DNA from: Laguncularia racemosa
Taxonomy: Eukaryota > Streptophyta > Magnoliopsida > Myrtales > Combretaceae
DNA: 64,000 nucleotides
NCBI GenBank assembly: GCA_037954665.1
Contig: JBBMOL010000013.1
Location: 1,550,001-1,614,000, forward strand
Direction of reading: 5' to 3'
In this document: positions 51,420 through 64,000 of the stretch, piece after piece
Numbering within the stretch: position 1 is the first letter of the stretch
How the letters are laid out: each line of letters begins with the position of its first letter
Translations under genes and position numbers: made by a program
The notes under the pieces: generated by a model
Databases searched by the model: none
Told to the model about the DNA's origin: nothing
Seen by the model: only the letters and a program-made list of their open reading frames with translations

Positions 51420-54400
51420 AAAAAAAATGGTAAGTTCAAAATAGATTTAAAAGTATTGTATTTTTAAAAGACGATTTTGGAATTAAATATAATTTTATTA
51501 CATAAGACACAATTTTAAGTTTAAATATAATTTTATTACATAGTGTAACTAGTCAAGTGTTAAGCAGAAAATCTATGTATTTATCTACTATTAGTACATG
51601 GGTTTAAATCCGAATGCTAATAATTATTTCCCCTTCTTATCTCCTTTTTGATCGTTTCTGCGGTCTTGCTTTGATGGGGGGGGGGGCCCAGTATTGCAAT
51701 AAACGGTGGAAAATAATTTCAAAAGCCGGATTGAGCCACCCCACTTTGGATTGGGACCTCTGATGTCTGCATCACAGTAAAGAATCTTGCCGCATGACTT
51801 CACCACTCATTCATGGTGACTGACAGTTTATTTTTCTTTTTAGCGGTAACAGGTCATTTAAAATCTATGCTGAAATCGTAGACCAATTTAAAATTATATT
51901 TTTTTAATTAATTTTTTTGACCTGATTTTGATTCTTTTTAATAATTCTTTTTTTTCTTATTTCTAAAAAAAAGAAAAAAATGCCTTGCTCTTTGTCATGA
52001 CTGTATCATCTTTTAGTTGATGGGAGAGGGAATATGGCTTGTTTTATCTTAGCAAGACCCTTTATTAAGAATGTAATACATAATACAATTTTATAGCTTT
52101 ATTAACATTATTAAATGATTAGCAGTCACGTTTTAGATTTAATTACAATTTAATCTCTTGTTTTTTTTCTAATTTTGCTAATTTCCTTTTTTTTTCTTCT
52201 TATATTTATGTAGATTGCCATTTTGATTTGTTACTATTTTATTAGTTTCTTGTTCCTACTCCCTATTTCATAAGGTTTTTAAATCTTTTTTTCTATTCCT
52301 AATTTACCATTCTATTATTTTTGTAGTTTTTCTTTTAATCAATACTCCCATGAAAATAGGCTTTTACTATAATCTAAAATTGATAATACTAAATGCTTTA
52401 TCTAGATATCGATTTATAATATATGTATTGATAAAAAATAATAATCTTACCACGATAAAAAAATAAAAATAAAGTCAATATGGATATTAGAGAGAAATTG
52501 GAAAGAAGTTGCATAATCTATAGGTAGTTATCGAAAGAATTGGTATTTATCCTTAGTCTTTCATTGATTTAATAATCAACTATCTAGATTCATTAAGCTA
52601 TGCCCATAGTAAATGCGGGCTCTCGATGTAGTTTATGGGCCAAGAGTCCAAAGGTGTACCAGTAAATAGAATATAGGCCTAAGACCTTATAAGGGATCCA
52701 GTCTAATACTTAAGCGTCGTTGAGAAAAGGTTAAGATAATATGTTATTCCTAGTTAGGGCTGAAAATGATTGAGTTAAGGCAGTAGTGTTAAGCTCCAGC
52801 TCGACTAAAACTAGGGGTAAATTGGTTTAATTTTTCATCCCAACCAAAATAAATTACAAAAATACAATTTGGTTTTCTATTGATTCAGTTTCAATTTTTG
52901 CAATCCATAAATTTTCAATTTAGTTTAAGAATATAATCATATTTTATTTTTAAATAAAATATATTTACTTAAAATATAATCTCATATAAGAAATATTAAA
53001 TTTATTTAGCAATAGCATATATTGATATCATATAAAATATTGATAAGTCAATATTTAAGTAACAAAAAAAAATTTAAATGTATAATACAACCGATTTATT
53101 CGTCAAACTAGTATATAATATAAATTTTAAGTTAACTTATATACATGTTTATTAAATTATGGTTATAAAATTTAAATACATATATTTTTTAATAAATGTA
53201 TATTAATTTTTTTAATATTATGTTATAATAAAAGAATTTTTTAATTACATGTAAAATATCATTATTTTTTAAAATGATTTAGTTCATATTACCTCTTTAA
53301 TTAATCATAATTTTTTGTTTAATTTGGATTGAAAATTTTCAAAACAAAATAAAAAAAAAAACTATATTTTTAGTTTAGATTGATTCAACTTGTGGATTGG
53401 CTTGATTTGGCTAATTTTTTTCCCCACCCCTAACTAGAAGTAGTGCTTAATTAACTCAAGCTTGATTTGATCAAGTTCATTTAGATTATGGTTTATTTAA
53501 AAATTATCTTTTATAATTAAAATGATATTAGTATCTAAATTTAACTTGAATTTGATTAACACTTAAGATTTATTCCAGCTTGATTGGGCCTAAAAGTTAA
53601 TTGAACTAAATATTATAAAGCTTGACTACAAACTCAACCCGACTATTGTCAAATTAAACTCAAATAAATTCCAAACCTACTAAAAACTCTTAAGATTATC
53701 CAAACTAACCTAACTATTTATGTGTGTCACCTATATAGATAATGGAATATTCTTGTGATAGGTATTTTATTAGGCGTGGTGGTTCAATATAAAACTACTT
53801 TTCATCTAACTACATCATATTAATAATATATACTTATGATTTATTATGGGTATTGGATAAACACCGCCACTTAGTTATAAAAAGGATATGATATATTATA
53901 ATTTTGTATGATTTTTGGTTTTTCATAACATAATGCATAATTTAATAAGGAATATATGAATAAAACATTATGAATATGAAGAATTGTATTATTTGGCATG
54001 AAATTATTGAAAGGTTTCAATTGTTCTTAAAGCTCATTTATTTGCATAAAACGACAAACTTTTGAAATTAGATTATATATATACGCTTCTTTTGGCACCA
54101 TTTTATTGCCAATTGTGTCAAGAGGAGTTTGCAAATCATATTTAATCATACAACTATGCTTAAACTTTTTTAAAGTATAATAAAAAAGATGATTCCAACT
54201 TGATTTATTCAATAAAACTAGTCATCAACACTCATATTACTAATTTATAAGATAAATTTATTCATATCCTCCGTACAAAAGCATATTTTATCATCATATT
54301 TTAAATGTTGATCTGTGCCAAATCTTCTCTTAAATCTACCCATAAATTTCCTATATATTCAAATTAATGTAATAAATTAAATATATTTACAACTAAAAAT

Positions 54401-54420
54401 ATATTTAAAATTTTAGCAAA
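51420..54420. other. Divergent intergenic region between ABA2 and the Aquarius gene
   Basis: No gene seen. A G10 run lies at about 51675-51686. AT-rich sequence follows, with decayed repeats at 52800-53430 (GGTTTAATTTTTC / GATTTGGCTAATTTTTTTCC type) and a member of the CTCAA-type family at about 53440-53700. The last 130 bases before 54556 are GC-richer, as expected of a 5' UTR. Confidence 0.5.
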
Positions 54421-54525
54421 ATTAGCCGCCTTTCTCCATGTCCCGGTTCGCATTTCATTTCTGCACTGAGTCCTCACTCCCGCTTTGTCTTCTTTCTCAG
54501 CTCCTTCACTCTCTGAATAGAAAAT

Positions 54526-54555
54526 AGGAAAGCCCTAACCCTAACCCTATTCACA
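54526..54555 (+). promoter_or_regulatory. Telo-box-like motif just before the Aquarius start codon
   Basis: GCCCTAACCCTAACCCTATT (54531-54550) gives two and a half copies of the plant telo-box core (AACCCTA), four bases from the ATG. Telo-boxes near the start are common in plant genes for RNA processing and translation. An effect on expression here is inference. Confidence 0.6.
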
Positions 54556-57500
54556 ATGACAAGAGTATATGGCACCGGAACTTACGATTTCAAGCGCCAC
54601 CACGTGGCGGAGTATCCGGTCGAAATCACTCACCAGCTCGACTCCGAACCGGTCGAATCGAAATCCGGTTCAACTCTCCCTAGTTCCATAACCCTATCCG
54701 AAATCCAACGTGACCGACTAACGAAAACTGCTGCGGAGAATTGGCTCAAAGATGCATCCGAAACGAAGGGGCGAAAGCCATTCAACCCGGAGCTTGTGAA
54801 GGAGATTTACGAGAAGGAGTTGTTGGTAAAAACCGGACGGAAACCGGTTCCGTTGCAGAGAGTCATGATTTTGGAAGTGAGTCAGTATTTGGAGAATTAT
54901 CTATGGCCGAATTTCGAACCGGAGACCGCGACGTTCGAGCACGTTATGTCGATGATTCTTATGGTTAATGAGAAGGTAAGGCTTTTTTCTTTTCTTTTCT
55001 TTTTTTTCTTAGTGTTTTTCTTTTTCTTTTTTCTTTTTGGTTGAAGTATTGAAATATATAGTGATAACCAGGGTTTTGTAACGATAACTTGATTGAGAAA
55101 CTGCTTTATGTAATTATTCATTAGTGTTGCATGAACGGAGGTAGCTCGGAACTTGGGGCAGTATAATTATTTATTCTGACTCTTGAATAATCGGGGTGTT
55201 TGTGTTATGAGTGTGGACTTGTGGAATTGGTGGAAGAGAAAATTTGGAAGGAGAGAGGAGGATTTGGGAGAGAGTGGGACAGTGTAGAGAAGGAATATTA
55301 ATTAATTCAATGCACGGGTTGATGACTTATGTATATACCGGTGTAACTGATTAACTAATCCTTGATCTTGGCTGAGAAGCTGCTTATCCAAGAAGTAGAT
55401 ATCATTAATGCGTGCATCTACGTGTATATGTATTGATCAATGTTATATAAATGAAGCTAGCTTGGAATTCATGACAGTATGAAAACATGACTCATTTCAA
55501 GAATTGGAGTATTAGTAGTATAGTGTGGAATCAATGGAAGAAAAATTTGAAACAAAAGAGAAGAATTTGGGAGAGGAAGTGGGATAATGTAGAGAAGAAA
55601 TGTCATTTCATTTGTGCATGGGTTGAAACTGTTGGGATATTCGTGTTATGGTGTGGAATTAATGAAAGAAAAAAAAATTAAGTAGGAAAGAAGAATTTGG
55701 GAGAGGTAGTTGGATAGTGTAGGGAAGAAGTGTTAATTAATTATTTACCCAAAAAATTAAATGCTAATTGATCCAATGCATCGGTTAACAGTCTGATTGT
55801 GCAACTGACTAATAACCTTGGCTAAGAAACTACTTGTCCAAGGAGTTATTATAAGGTTTATGTGATCGAAATTTGATTGAAAAACTGTTGTCTACATGTG
55901 ATTGTTGTTATATGAATGAAGCTAGTTTGGAACTTTAGGGTGGTATGATATGATTCTCTTTGATAATTGGAGAGTTCTTGTTGTGGTGTGGGATTAATGG
56001 AAGAGAATTTGGAGTGGGAGAGAAGAGGAATAGTGTAGAGAAGAAATGTTAATTGATTCAGTGCACTGGTTGACAGCTCGCATAATCTGTGATATCATTG
56101 CCTGAGTAACTGATTGACTAACTACTATCTGACTAACAAAGCCTTAACATGAGTTGGCTCTAAGCATGGATCTAGTTTCTATCTTTACTTGTTTCTAATG
56201 AAGTTTTTTATATGCTAGTGCCTTCAGTACGAAATACAGAGAAGCTCTGGAGGAATTTCATATGCTTTTTTTGTTGAGTTTTCCAAGTATTGGTTTTGCC
56301 TCTAAAATAGCTAGGGAAATTTGGGCTACTTTTGTTTTCTAAATCGAACTGATGCAACATGCTTATGGTGTTCCATTTTTTCTGAATGCATACTTGCAGT
56401 TCCGGGAGAATGTGGGAGCTTGGATATGCTTTTATGACCGGAGGGAAGTATTCCAGAAATTTCTTGAAAGAGTTCTACGACTTAAAGAGGTTGGTTTCTT
56501 TTTGGATTGTTTGTACTTTTGATAAATAGTTGTAGTAAATAGTGTTAAGGTACCAAATGTCGTAACGGATTACCTCTCAAGAACAGTTATTATATCAAAT
56601 CACACTTTATATCCCTCCCATTCACTACAAAACCCATTCTAAATTCAAATGAGAAGTATTGTGGCTGTAAGGTTAAATATGTTTATTAACTGCTAATCTG
56701 ACATCCTGCCTTGTCAAAAACTAATTCTTATCTGATTCCTTTGGGACCCAGCATAATTAGATAGAAAATTACTCCTAGGCATTCATTTTTAAATTTATTT
56801 TCGTCAAGAGACACCTGTTGGCAATGATTTTGTCTTAATGGTTGAATTACCACATGTTCAGATTCTTTTTTAACACCTCAATGAAAAATGAGCTTTCAGA
56901 ATTATTGCTCTGCAAGATTGCCTTCCATGGAAAGATTTGACCTCGCATGCACGCTTGATATGCTTTGATTGAAGCATGATATGATGTGGCTGAAGTTGTG
57001 CTTTGAAGGGTGGAAATTTTGGTTGTCAAAGTTCCTCTGAATGGCGATTGTTTGTGGGCATGGTGGAAAAGACTTATATTATACTCCTAAGTCTAAAGAG
57101 TTCTTGGATATATATATATATATATATTTTTAATCTCTATGGTACAATAACCTAAAAACTTTCTGACTTGAATTGCTTCAATGAAATGATACAACCAGCC
57201 CTATATTGCCCAGTGTGTTAATTTGAATAACCCTGAGTTACAAATTTTATATCTTTTTAATTTAACAGCTTTGACTCAACCCCTGCATAGTAATAAACTT
57301 ATCAAAATATCATGACCATTTTGCTATGACTTCAAATAATGTTATTAATTGATCATGCTATGCTATATAAAGTACTTTTGTGTCTTGAAATTTGGACAAT
57401 TAAGTTATCTTTCTGTTTCAAAAATTTGCATTTATACTCAAATCTCTTAATGTTATCTGTCTGTAGGGAAGGGAGTTGAATATTGCCGAGAAAACTAATT

Positions 57501-60500
57501 ACTTGGTTTTCATGATATATGCCTTTCAGGTATGTCGATTTCCCAGTATATGTCTAGTGTCAGTTTATCTAATCATGTCTTTTTCGGCTCTCGGTGACTT
57601 GATGATGAAGTTTCATCTTTGTTGTGGATTCATGGTAACATGTGCAATCTGCCAATTAAGTTCTAGAACTATAATAGATGAATGAAACTGAACTTGCCAA
57701 CTGAATCCTCTCCTAGCAAGAATGAAACCACAACAGGTTGGCATTAGGCATTTGTAGGCATTTTCAGGTCTAATTTGAAGAAATGTCCACATTTGGTCCT
57801 TAGGGAGCTTCTCTTCTTGCTATGGACATGCCCTTCTCTCCTTGAAGTTATTGTTAATTCTCATCAACTTTGCGTGGATGAATTTACACAGATGTTGTCA
57901 ATTTTGGCAAAAGGATGCAAACGCCATCACCTTCTTTTCCGCCCTCTAACCATCCGTCTTCAAGAATTTCTCTTCTATAAGGCCTGATTGATTTTTTTCA
58001 ATCTAGCTGTTCATCTATGTATGTCTGTTTCTTTCAAAGTGAATGTTAGAGAAGATTGATCTTAGTTGGATCTTTTATCCTCATCTATCTACCCTTCTAT
58101 TGCTGTTGTTTTGTCTTTCTGGTGTCGATCATTTTTCATCTGGCTGTACTATTTCCTGTCAAAATTCCTTCAGTTCCTATGTTTCTTCCTAAGGTGGTTA
58201 GAAGATGTTTCTCTAGGAGTTCATGTCACCCAAGAATCTTTTTGCATGCACATTTTCTAGCAGCCTGCAAGTTGTTTTATGAAAATGAGGATAATTGTTT
58301 TGGTTTGGATGCCTTTTGATTGATTCATACCCTATATATCAACAACTACCAACTGTTGCAGAGTTTAGAAGATGAAGTTGTGAGCGAGACTGTCTTGAGA
58401 TTAGCAAGTTTACAGTCTTGGCACTCTCTATCATATGGCCGGTTTCAGGTAATATGGTGTTGGTTCCTTTCTTTTTATCTCCCTCCTATAAATTCCCCAA
58501 ACCCAACCCCACCCAAAAGAAAAAACCACCCAAAAAAAAAAACTCACTTATTATTATTATTATTATTATTATTTAAAATACCGTTGCTTGGTTTTCCTGT
58601 CATCCAGATGGAGCTTTGTCTCAATCCTGATTTGATCAAGAAATGGAAGAGGACGGTAAAGAGAGAGTATAAAGATGCTCTTAAGCGTGGTGAGGGTTTT
58701 GATCCATCTAGTACATTAGAAGTAAACTTCTTGAGGAATCTGATGAACGAGTTTTTGGAGGTATCATTGAGAAGGAACTTGATCCAACTCTTAATTGTCT
58801 GTTAGATCTGTAGATAAGACTATTCTTGTGTCTTGAGGTATTTTAGATACTCATATAACTCTATTGCTTGTGCTGTGGGGTATCTTAGGTACTTGACTTC
58901 AAAGTTTTTCCTCAGCAAAATTATAATAATGGAGATGAAGAACTTATTGATGGTGGTTTAGGAGAAGCCGATGATGCTTCTATTTTGTATTGTGAGAGAT
59001 TTATTGAATTTCTTATCGATCTTTTGAGCCAACTTCCAACGAGAAGGTACATCTGGGACTCAAAGTAGTGGTTTCTCTTTATTTTTTGGGTGTTAAAAGT
59101 CAGTTTTTAGCTGTGTTTTTTTCCTTTTTGTCTCTTACTTGGCATTTTCCTGTAAAGAGTTTGCTATCAACTAAGGGCTTTGTTATCAAGCATAAAAAGT
59201 AGCAATTGATTTTCAGCTGCATATAATCCGTTTTACTGCCAATGTGCTTGCCCTCTGTGGGATTGCTATTTGCGCTTTTCTTATATGAAAGATAATTTTT
59301 CCATATTAGTATAATCCAAAAAGGACCTCATGAAAATTACTAGCTTTCTTGATGGGCCTTGATATGATCCTGCTGTTGGTTGAGGGATTATTGTGGTTTA
59401 TTCTGTGTTGTGGTGTCTGTGTGTTGTTTAATGTTGTGTGTGAGTGCTATGTGTATGTAATGTGTTGTGTGTGGGGTGTGGGTTTTCCGTTTGTATGATA
59501 TGTGTGGGATGTGTACCATATGTGTTGGGTGTTATGTTCTAGAAAAGTCTAGAATCTACTGCTAGCTAAGTGACAGCTATCTAGGGTGAGTTTACTATAA
59601 ATAGGGTTAACTAGTTAGTAGTGAGTTAATTAGTCATATTGTTTGGAGTGTGAGAGCTAGAATGAACTCGTGTTAGTTAGGATGGGCATAATCAATAGAA
59701 ACTGGAAAATTACAGTAGTAAAATACTAAAACTTTCATTGATTTTCATTTATTTTGTAGAAGAAAAGTACAAACACTAATACCTTCAAAGTGTAAGGGCC
59801 ATTAGCAATATGCTCATCCTAACTAACACATGAGCAATTTTACTCATTTTTGCTCTCAAACTCCAAACAAAATTACTAACTCACTGCTAACTAGCTTCTC
59901 CTATTCATAGTAGACTCACCTTACACAGCTGTCACTTAGCTAGCAGTAGACTGTAGACTTTTCTAGAACATGATACCCTACACATACAGTATGCATGCCA
60001 AACATAGAATACAAACAAAACACTCACACCCCACACATACAACACACTACAACGCACACTTAGCACTTGCATAGAACACCAAACACCACACCACAATACA
60101 CAGTAGACCGTAGTAATCCCTCAACCAATGGCAAGGTCTTAACAGGCCTTGTAGCCCAACTGCGACAAAACATTTACTGTATAAGGTGGAGATGATTCTG
60201 GATAGTCTTCTTTTGTCGCAGCCTCACCTATGTACTCTGATTGACGGCTCTATTGTGGAGAATGAAATTGAGATTTATTCAGCCAAGGCAATCACTGATG
60301 GCCACCAGCCCCCTCCAGTATGGATAGGGGGAATTCACATCATATATGAATTCCACACCCATACACTGAGGGAGAGATGAGAAAGGTAAGGGGCCATAAG
60401 GTGGACAAAGACTTTGAAAGAATACGGTTTAGGACTTTTCAATAAGCTCCTTCAAGCCTTTGAAACTAGCCCAGTTGTGTGAAAGTTCTGTGATCACTTT

Positions 60501-63500
60501 ATGAAGATCTTTCTAGAGCTAAATGCAGAGAGAAAAATCAAGTCTACTGGTCCTTTAGGATGCCTTAGCTGCATAAATTGATTGGAATGACAAAATTAAT
60601 CAACAAATAAAGCACCTAGAATATACTTGTTGGAGGAATCCTTTTTGTGATAGGCATGGCAGTAAAGTCCCTACAACCTCTAGATAATACTGGGGCTGCC
60701 CTTGAGCTAATCCTGCCATGTCTTTAAAATGTTTTGTCTGAAGTTGGTTTAAGATCTTTCATTTGGCTAGCAACATTTTGAGTTTTGTCCTATGGATTTC
60801 TACATGAGGTCTCCTTTTGTTTCATGTCTATAGCTGCTGGTTGATAGAGGTGTTTATGAATAATGACTTGGTGTTGTGCAGTTGATTATGTGATGGATGT
60901 GGAAGATTTTTCTGTTTACACATATATTTGGCTACTTCTTGTTAATTTGACAACTATCCATGTTCTATTAGAATACTCATAGATTTATTGCCTTCTTATG
61001 CCATTTAATGCACAGGTATCTGAGACCTCTGGTGGCAGATGTGGCCATTGTTGCCAAATGCCATTTAAGTGCTCTATACCAACACGAGAAAGGAAAGCTC
61101 TTTGCACAACTGGTGGACTTGCTGCAATTTTATGAAGGTTTTGAGATTAATGACCATGTGGGAACACAGCTTATGGATGATGAAGTTGTGCAAGCTCATT
61201 ATGACAGACTTCAATCTTTTCAGCTACTTGCTTTTAAGAAGGTCCCTAAGGTTTGTTACTTCTGTCATCTAAAAGGCCATGCTGCTTCTGGCATGATTAA
61301 GAGTAGTGGTATTCACACTCTTTCTTATCTAATTAATTGCAGTTGCGTGAACTTGCATTGGCTAATATTGGAGCAATACAAAAACGAGCCGACCTATCCA
61401 AGAAATTGTCAGTACTTTCTGAGGAGGAGTTGAAGGACCTGGTTTGCCATAAGGTTTGTGATAATGCTTAATTATTGGCCTGATCTCTGGATACGTAGGG
61501 CTTTTATCACATAAGTAGCTATAGGCATAATGGATTGAAGATCCATGCTTTGTGGGTGATATTTGCTATTTTTTTTTCTCTGAGCCTTTTTCTCTGGATA
61601 AGTAGGGCTTTTATCGCATAAGTAGCTGTAGGCATTATGGATTGGAGATCCATGCTCTGTGACCTATTCATATAAGAAGTTTCTTAATTTGATTTTATTT
61701 GCTTTGAGCCTTTTTCTTTGGGTAATTATTTGCCACAATCCTTTCCTCTATGAATTAGACATAAATGAGATGAATAAGACATTTATCAGTATATGTCAAC
61801 GAGGTATCTTGGAGAAACACATAAGATACAGAGAAAGACTCTTTGCTTTATAGATTGAACAAAAATGGGATTGATGAGAAGTCAAACTTGGACTCCAGGG
61901 TTAGTGTTTGGGACAAGGTACCGATTTGTCCAAGAACTTATATGAATAGATCCCATGGGGCAGTTTGGCTTTATGATCATGTAATCAGCATATCCTGAAG
62001 AATTTCCACAATATCTGGATTCTAGTTGCTATTTTATGTCTCTTCTTGTGTAAATTAGCTTTTTTTGTTTCTCCACATAAAATGGTTTAATTATTCACCA
62101 GAAAGGGAAAAAATGCATATACATTGTGTTTTAATTCTTGATCCTTAAGGTGTCAAAATGTTTGTATTTCCAAGATTCTTCCTCTGGGAAAATCAGGAGT
62201 AAATCACAAAATGCATTGGTATATTGGAGAACCTGTTTGCATGTTGGTGGATTAGGTATAAGACATTCTTTAAGATTGTCCTTAAAGCAACATTTTGAAG
62301 ATTTGCTAATATCTTAGCTCCTTGTGAAAACCCATTTCTCCTACTCTATGGCCCTTACTAATGGGTACAACGCATCTTGTTGAACCTATTCTTTTATCAT
62401 GCAGCTCAAGCTTGTGTCAGAGGAAGATCCCTGGTCAGATAGGATTGATTTTCTCATTGAAGTCATGGTTTCTTATTTTGAGAAGCACCAGTCACAGAAA
62501 GAAGCTATAAATGCTCTTCCACTCTACCCAAATGAGCAGATTATGTGGGATGAAAGTGTTGTACCAAGCATAAACTACTCTGGCGAAGGTTGCTTAGCTC
62601 TTCCCAAACTCAATTTACAGTTTTTGACTCTTCATGATTATCTCCTGCGAAATTTCAATCTCTTCCGTCTTGAATCAACATATGAGATTCGTGAGGATAT
62701 TCAGGAGGCCATACCTCACCTTCTCGCATATATCAATAATGAAGGAGAAACTGCCTTCCGTGGGTGGTCTAGAATGGCTGTGCCAATTAAAGAATTTAAG
62801 ATCACAGAGGTGAAACAGCCAAATATTGGAGAAGTAAAGCCTGCTGCTGTCACAGCTGAAGTGACTTTTAGCATTTCTAGCTATAGAGCTCAGATAAGGT
62901 CAGAATGGAATGCCCTGAAAGAGCATGATGTTTTGTTTTTACTCACGATTAGACCCTCTTTTGAGCCTCTGAGTGCAGAGGAAGCTTCAAAAGCTACTGT
63001 CCCGCAGAGGCTTGGGCTTCAGTTTGTCCGAGGATGTGAAATTATTGAGATCCGTGATGAAGAGGGAACCTTGATGAATGATTTTACTGGAAGGATCAAA
63101 AGAGATGAATGGAAGCCACCCAAAGGTGAATTGAGAACTGTCACTGTTGCTCTGGATACAGCTCAGTATCACATGGATGTAACAAACATTGCAGAGAAGG
63201 GTGCTGAGGATGTTTATGGTACATTTAATATACTGATGAGAAGGAAACCTAAGGAGAACAATTTTAAGGCTATATTAGAATCTATCAGGGATCTTATGAA
63301 TGAGTATTGCATAGTACCTGATTGGCTGCACAATATATTTCTGGGTTATGGTAATCCTTCTGCAGCTCAGTGGATCAATATGCCCGATCTTCTTGAAACA
63401 GTAGACTTCAAAGATACTTTTCTCAATGCAGACCATTTAAAAGAGAGCTTCCCTGAATATGAGGTAGGCCATTTCAATGCCTTACGGTGTAAGTTATCTG

Positions 63501-63815
63501 TTGTTAAGTAAATTGGTTTTTACCATCTTTATGATTCCTATTGCTCTGTAGGTTTTTTTTGTCAATCCAGATGGCTCTGAAAACTCGCTTCCCAGGCCGC
63601 CTTTTCGTATTAGGTTTCCGAGGACATTGAAAGCCAACATCCATGCCCTTCCTGGGAACAAGTTATCTACTCCCAACACAATGAATGATGGCAATATGAT
63701 TGATGCTACATTTGAAAAGGAAAACCTCATTGTTGAGGCATATGTTCCTCCTGATCCAGGTCCTTATCCCCAAGATCAACCAAAGCAGAACTCTGTTTGT
63801 TTCACACCCACACAG
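54556..63815 (+). CDS. AQR: RNA helicase Aquarius (intron-binding protein), N-terminal part; gene runs off the window
   Basis: Ten exons join in frame: 54556-54975, 56400-56489, 57467-57529, 58362-58448, 58608-58760, 58889-59046, 61016-61250, 61343-61453, 62405-63463 and 63552-63815, for 880 codons with no stop. The protein starts MTRVYGTGTYDFKRHHVAEY and follows the Aquarius N-terminal helical (armadillo-like) scaffold. After about residue 440 comes the long region leading to the helicase core (exon 9). The SF1 helicase motifs (Walker A onward) would be encoded beyond 64000. The full protein is about 1500 aa in plants. Aquarius binds introns upstream of the branch point in the spliceosome and in animals couples splicing to snoRNP assembly. 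The Arabidopsis counterpart is embryo-essential (EMB2765). Exon borders are GT-AG throughout. The tail 63816-64000 is intron. Confidence 0.93.
55080..56150 (+). repeat. Degenerate tandem repeats in AQR intron 1 (about four units)
   Basis: Units of 150-300 bp start near 55150, 55460, 55630 and 55920. Each carries a GTTATGGTGTGGAATTAATG-like block, then GGAAGAGAATTTGG / GAAGAATTTGGGAGAGG, then GATAGTGTAGAGAAGAAATG, and usually TTAATTGATTCAATGCACGG-like and CTTGGCTGAGAAGCTGCTT-like ends. Units differ by many changes, so the array is old. Confidence 0.75.
57530..58361 (+). other. AQR intron 3, no extra gene
   Basis: Open frames at 57775-57987 and 58056-58319 fall inside the intron and have no recognisable domain. 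They are in pyrimidine-rich DNA and are most likely chance. Confidence 0.5.
59380..60130. mobile_element. Large inverted-repeat element in AQR intron 6
   Basis: The left arm (about 59380-59690) is the reverse complement, with moderate divergence, of the right arm (about 59815-60130). Both tips read TTGGTTGAGGGATTA. Then come GTGTTGTG-rich blocks, then TTCTAGAAAAGTCTA, then CTACTGCTAGCTAAGTGACA, then a block ending GTTAGTTAGGATG. The loop of about 120 bp has no coding sequence. It could be a foldback or MULE-type element, or two LTR fragments in inverted order. No target-site duplication was found. Confidence 0.8.
60140..60750 (+). other. Retroelement-like remnant in AQR intron 6
   Basis: A GC-richer stretch with a 64-aa open frame (60186-60380) of mixed composition and no recognisable domain, directly after the inverted-repeat element. 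Likely a decayed mobile sequence. Function unknown. Confidence 0.25.
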
Positions 63816-64000
63816 GTATCCTCTCCTCTATAATTTCTTATGTGTACCAAATACTTAGTGGTACATAGTTTACAAGGAGTTATGACCTAAAGACAATTAT
63901 TTATGCAGTGTAAGCTGCACAAAACCCCATGCAGTGGGAATAAGATGTTGGGTACTGTTGTTGTAGTGTAAGCTGCATAAATGACTTGTTTTCTGGTAAT

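Noticed and set aside
54531..54550. Telomere repeat array
   Set aside because: Only two and a half units, located in a gene leader; a telo-box, not a telomere or interstitial array.
54741..54968. 75-aa frame inside AQR exon 1
   Set aside because: Overlaps the conserved Aquarius frame; a chance shadow.

Overview
The window is nuclear DNA from a dicot plant. It is AT-rich, its genes are widely spaced with GT-AG introns, and it carries plant-specific families: a TRICHOME BIREFRINGENCE-LIKE (TBL) esterase, a plant calmodulin-binding-domain protein, the abscisic-acid enzyme xanthoxin dehydrogenase (ABA2) and a plant mobile domain (PMD) transposon protein. Nothing in the sequence fixes the species. 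There are no operons; each gene stands alone among decayed transposons, simple repeats and inverted-repeat elements.

Left third (1-16.6 kb, accessory). The first 126 bases may be the last exon of a + strand gene that starts outside the window. Two TBL genes follow on the - strand. The copy at 1739-3966 is a pseudogene with three in-frame stops and a one-base insertion. The copy at 12631-15766 is intact (five exons, 378 aa). Homology extends into both flanks (about 1.5-4.74 kb against 12.3-16.52 kb), so this is a DNA-level segmental duplication. Between them sits a roughly 4.9-kb element (about 5233-10146) with long imperfect terminal inverted repeats. It contains a decayed PMD gene on the - strand and a 720-bp tandem duplication. 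It is followed by a probable Gypsy-type LTR remnant (about 10.5-12.06 kb).

Middle (16.6-47 kb). A four-exon gene on + (22137-23254) encodes a 211-aa Yae1-type protein with a deca-GX3 motif. A single-exon gene on - (27811-30477) encodes an 888-aa calmodulin-binding protein. A 5'-truncated, dead LINE lies at about 32.7-35.7 kb. The region 35.7-47 kb has no gene I can support. It holds dispersed AT-rich repeats, a 180-bp tandem duplication, an array of 58-60 bp palindromic units (45.42-45.77 kb) and an inverted-repeat MITE-like element.

Right (47-64 kb). ABA2 on - (47995-51297, two exons, 281 aa) encodes xanthoxin dehydrogenase of abscisic acid synthesis. It is transcribed away from a + strand gene starting at 54556 that encodes the spliceosomal intron-binding protein Aquarius. 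Ten exons (880 codons) are present and the helicase core lies beyond the window. Aquarius intron 1 carries degenerate tandem repeats, and intron 6 carries a 750-bp inverted-repeat element.

I found no clearly new biochemical system. The most unusual structures are the PMD-bearing inverted-repeat element between the duplicated TBL genes, the palindromic-unit array that shares its motif with that element, and the large inverted repeat inside an essential splicing gene. All exon joins come from reading frame and splice-site logic; transcripts would be decisive.
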